Origin: Bacteroidales bacterium
GTDB taxonomy: Bacteria; Bacteroidota; Bacteroidia; Bacteroidales; UBA3824
Direction of reading: 5' to 3'
DNA: 22,859 bases
NCBI GenBank assembly: GCA_017543645.1
Contig: JAFYFR010000039.1
Span: 1-22,859 of the forward strand
Shown: positions 22,488 through 22,859 of the stretch, one piece after another
Numbering within the stretch: the stretch's first letter is position 1
How the letters are laid out: each line of letters begins with the position of its first letter
Made by a program: the position numbers and the translations under genes
The notes under the pieces: generated by a model
Database searches by the model: none
Told to the model about the DNA's origin: nothing
The model's input: the letters and a program-made list of their open reading frames with translations, nothing else

Positions 22488-22859
22488 ATGCCCAAGTATC
22501 TTGACCCGAAGGCTGATTTGACCTTCAAGAAAATATTCGGACAGCACAAGCATTTGGTTATGAGCCTTTTGAACGCGCTGCTGCCATTGCCCGACGGTAT
22601 GGAGATTAAATCGGTGGAGTATATGCCTACCGAAAACATCCCCGACAATCCGGGCAAGAAATACTCCATAGTGGATGTCTACTGCACCGACAACCTCAAC
22701 CGAAGCTTCATCGTGGAAATGCAGTCGGTATGGAACACCGAGTTTTTTGCCCGCACATTGTTCAACGCCGCGTCGGTGTATACCAAGCAGCTGGCAAAAG
22801 GAATGTCGTTCGGCGACTTGAAGGATGTATACGCCCTATGTCTTGTAAACGATGAGAAA
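22488..22859 (+). CDS. Rpn-family recombination-promoting nuclease / PD-(D/E)XK transposase, 3'-truncated
   Basis: The first 124 codons are open to the window end with no stop. The N-terminus MPKYLDPKADLTFKKIFG followed by a helical LLNALLPL segment is the hallmark of the Rpn/YhgA-like family (PD-(D/E)XK nuclease family transposase in many annotations). The likely catalytic site is visible: Asp in YSIVDVYCTD (about residue 65) and the E-x-Q of SFIVEMQSVWN (about residues 76-78), followed by FFARTLFNAASVYTKQL. Characterised E. coli Rpn proteins are metal-dependent DNA endonucleases that raise RecA-independent recombination. The ATG at 22488 follows GAGGAAC, one of the better ribosome-binding sequences here, and a consensus promoter. 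Base composition becomes visibly more G/C-rich at the start codon than in the preceding intergenic region. The remaining C-terminus lies outside the window, so completeness cannot be judged. Confidence 0.88.
   Translation, partial: MPKYLDPKADLTFKKIFGQHKHLVMSLLNALLPLPDGMEIKSVEYMPTENIPDNPGKKYSIVDVYCTDNLNRSFIVEMQSVWNTEFFARTLFNAASVYTKQLAKGMSFGDLKDVYALCLVNDEK

Noticed and set aside
22427..22669. Minus-strand 80-codon frame opposite the Rpn gene start
   Set aside because: The plus-strand frame carries clear Rpn-family motifs over the same bases; the antisense frame has none.
22488..22859. Complete insertion sequence at the right edge
   Set aside because: Only the start of an Rpn-family gene is present; no terminal inverted repeats or target-site duplication can be seen before the window ends.
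1..22859. tRNA, rRNA, riboswitch or CRISPR array
   Set aside because: All intergenic gaps are short (longest 261 bp) and A/T-rich; no cloverleaf, conserved RNA core or regularly spaced direct repeat was seen.

Overview
This is a 22.9 kb piece of a Bacteroidota (Bacteroidales-like) chromosome. The evidence is the promoter grammar (TTTG, 19-20 nt, then TAnnTTTG before several genes), the near absence of strong Shine-Dalgarno sequences, and the gene content: a PIN-PhoH protein, a TPR-SpoIIE phosphatase, a LytTR regulator, a RecQ of about 730 residues, a membrane-anchored MutS-like ATPase and an Rpn-family nuclease. No rRNA, tRNA, CRISPR array or complete insertion sequence is visible.

Layout, left to right. 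(A) The 3' part of a class III aminotransferase, then trxB with its own promoter, both on +. (B) A minus-strand unit transcribed from 8846 to 1696: canonical recQ, a 1363-residue divergent RecQ-like protein, and a 274-residue coiled-coil protein with a C-terminal membrane anchor, separated by only 18 and 23 bp. (C) A minus-strand TPR/SpoIIE-type phosphatase, divergent from (D) a plus-strand LytTR response regulator. The 130 bp between C and D holds overlapping inverted repeats. (E) A tight plus-strand unit behind a consensus promoter: PIN-PhoH ATPase, Ppx/GppA phosphatase, Pif1-like helicase with RecQ-type C-terminal domains, nitrilase-fold amidase, and two tandem secreted ankyrin proteins with a beta-barrel-like C-terminal domain. 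(F) A minus-strand, four-TM MutS-family ATPase whose stop codon overlaps that of the last ankyrin gene. (G) The start of an Rpn/PD-(D/E)XK nuclease gene, cut by the window edge.

The best candidate for an undescribed system is unit B. A normal RecQ is co-transcribed with a giant relative whose RecQ core is recognisable motif by motif. That relative keeps its Walker A but has DEAQ for DEAH, has lost the W and H of the aromatic-rich loop, and reads GRAKKG where RecQ reads GRAGRDG. It carries about 470 unassigned residues before the core and about 530 after it. The operon ends with a small tail-anchored coiled-coil protein. I cannot assign a function. A genome-maintenance module tethered to the membrane and an anti-mobile-element module are both possible. 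The second interesting item is the tandem pair of secreted ankyrin/beta-barrel proteins at the end of a nucleic-acid/stress operon.
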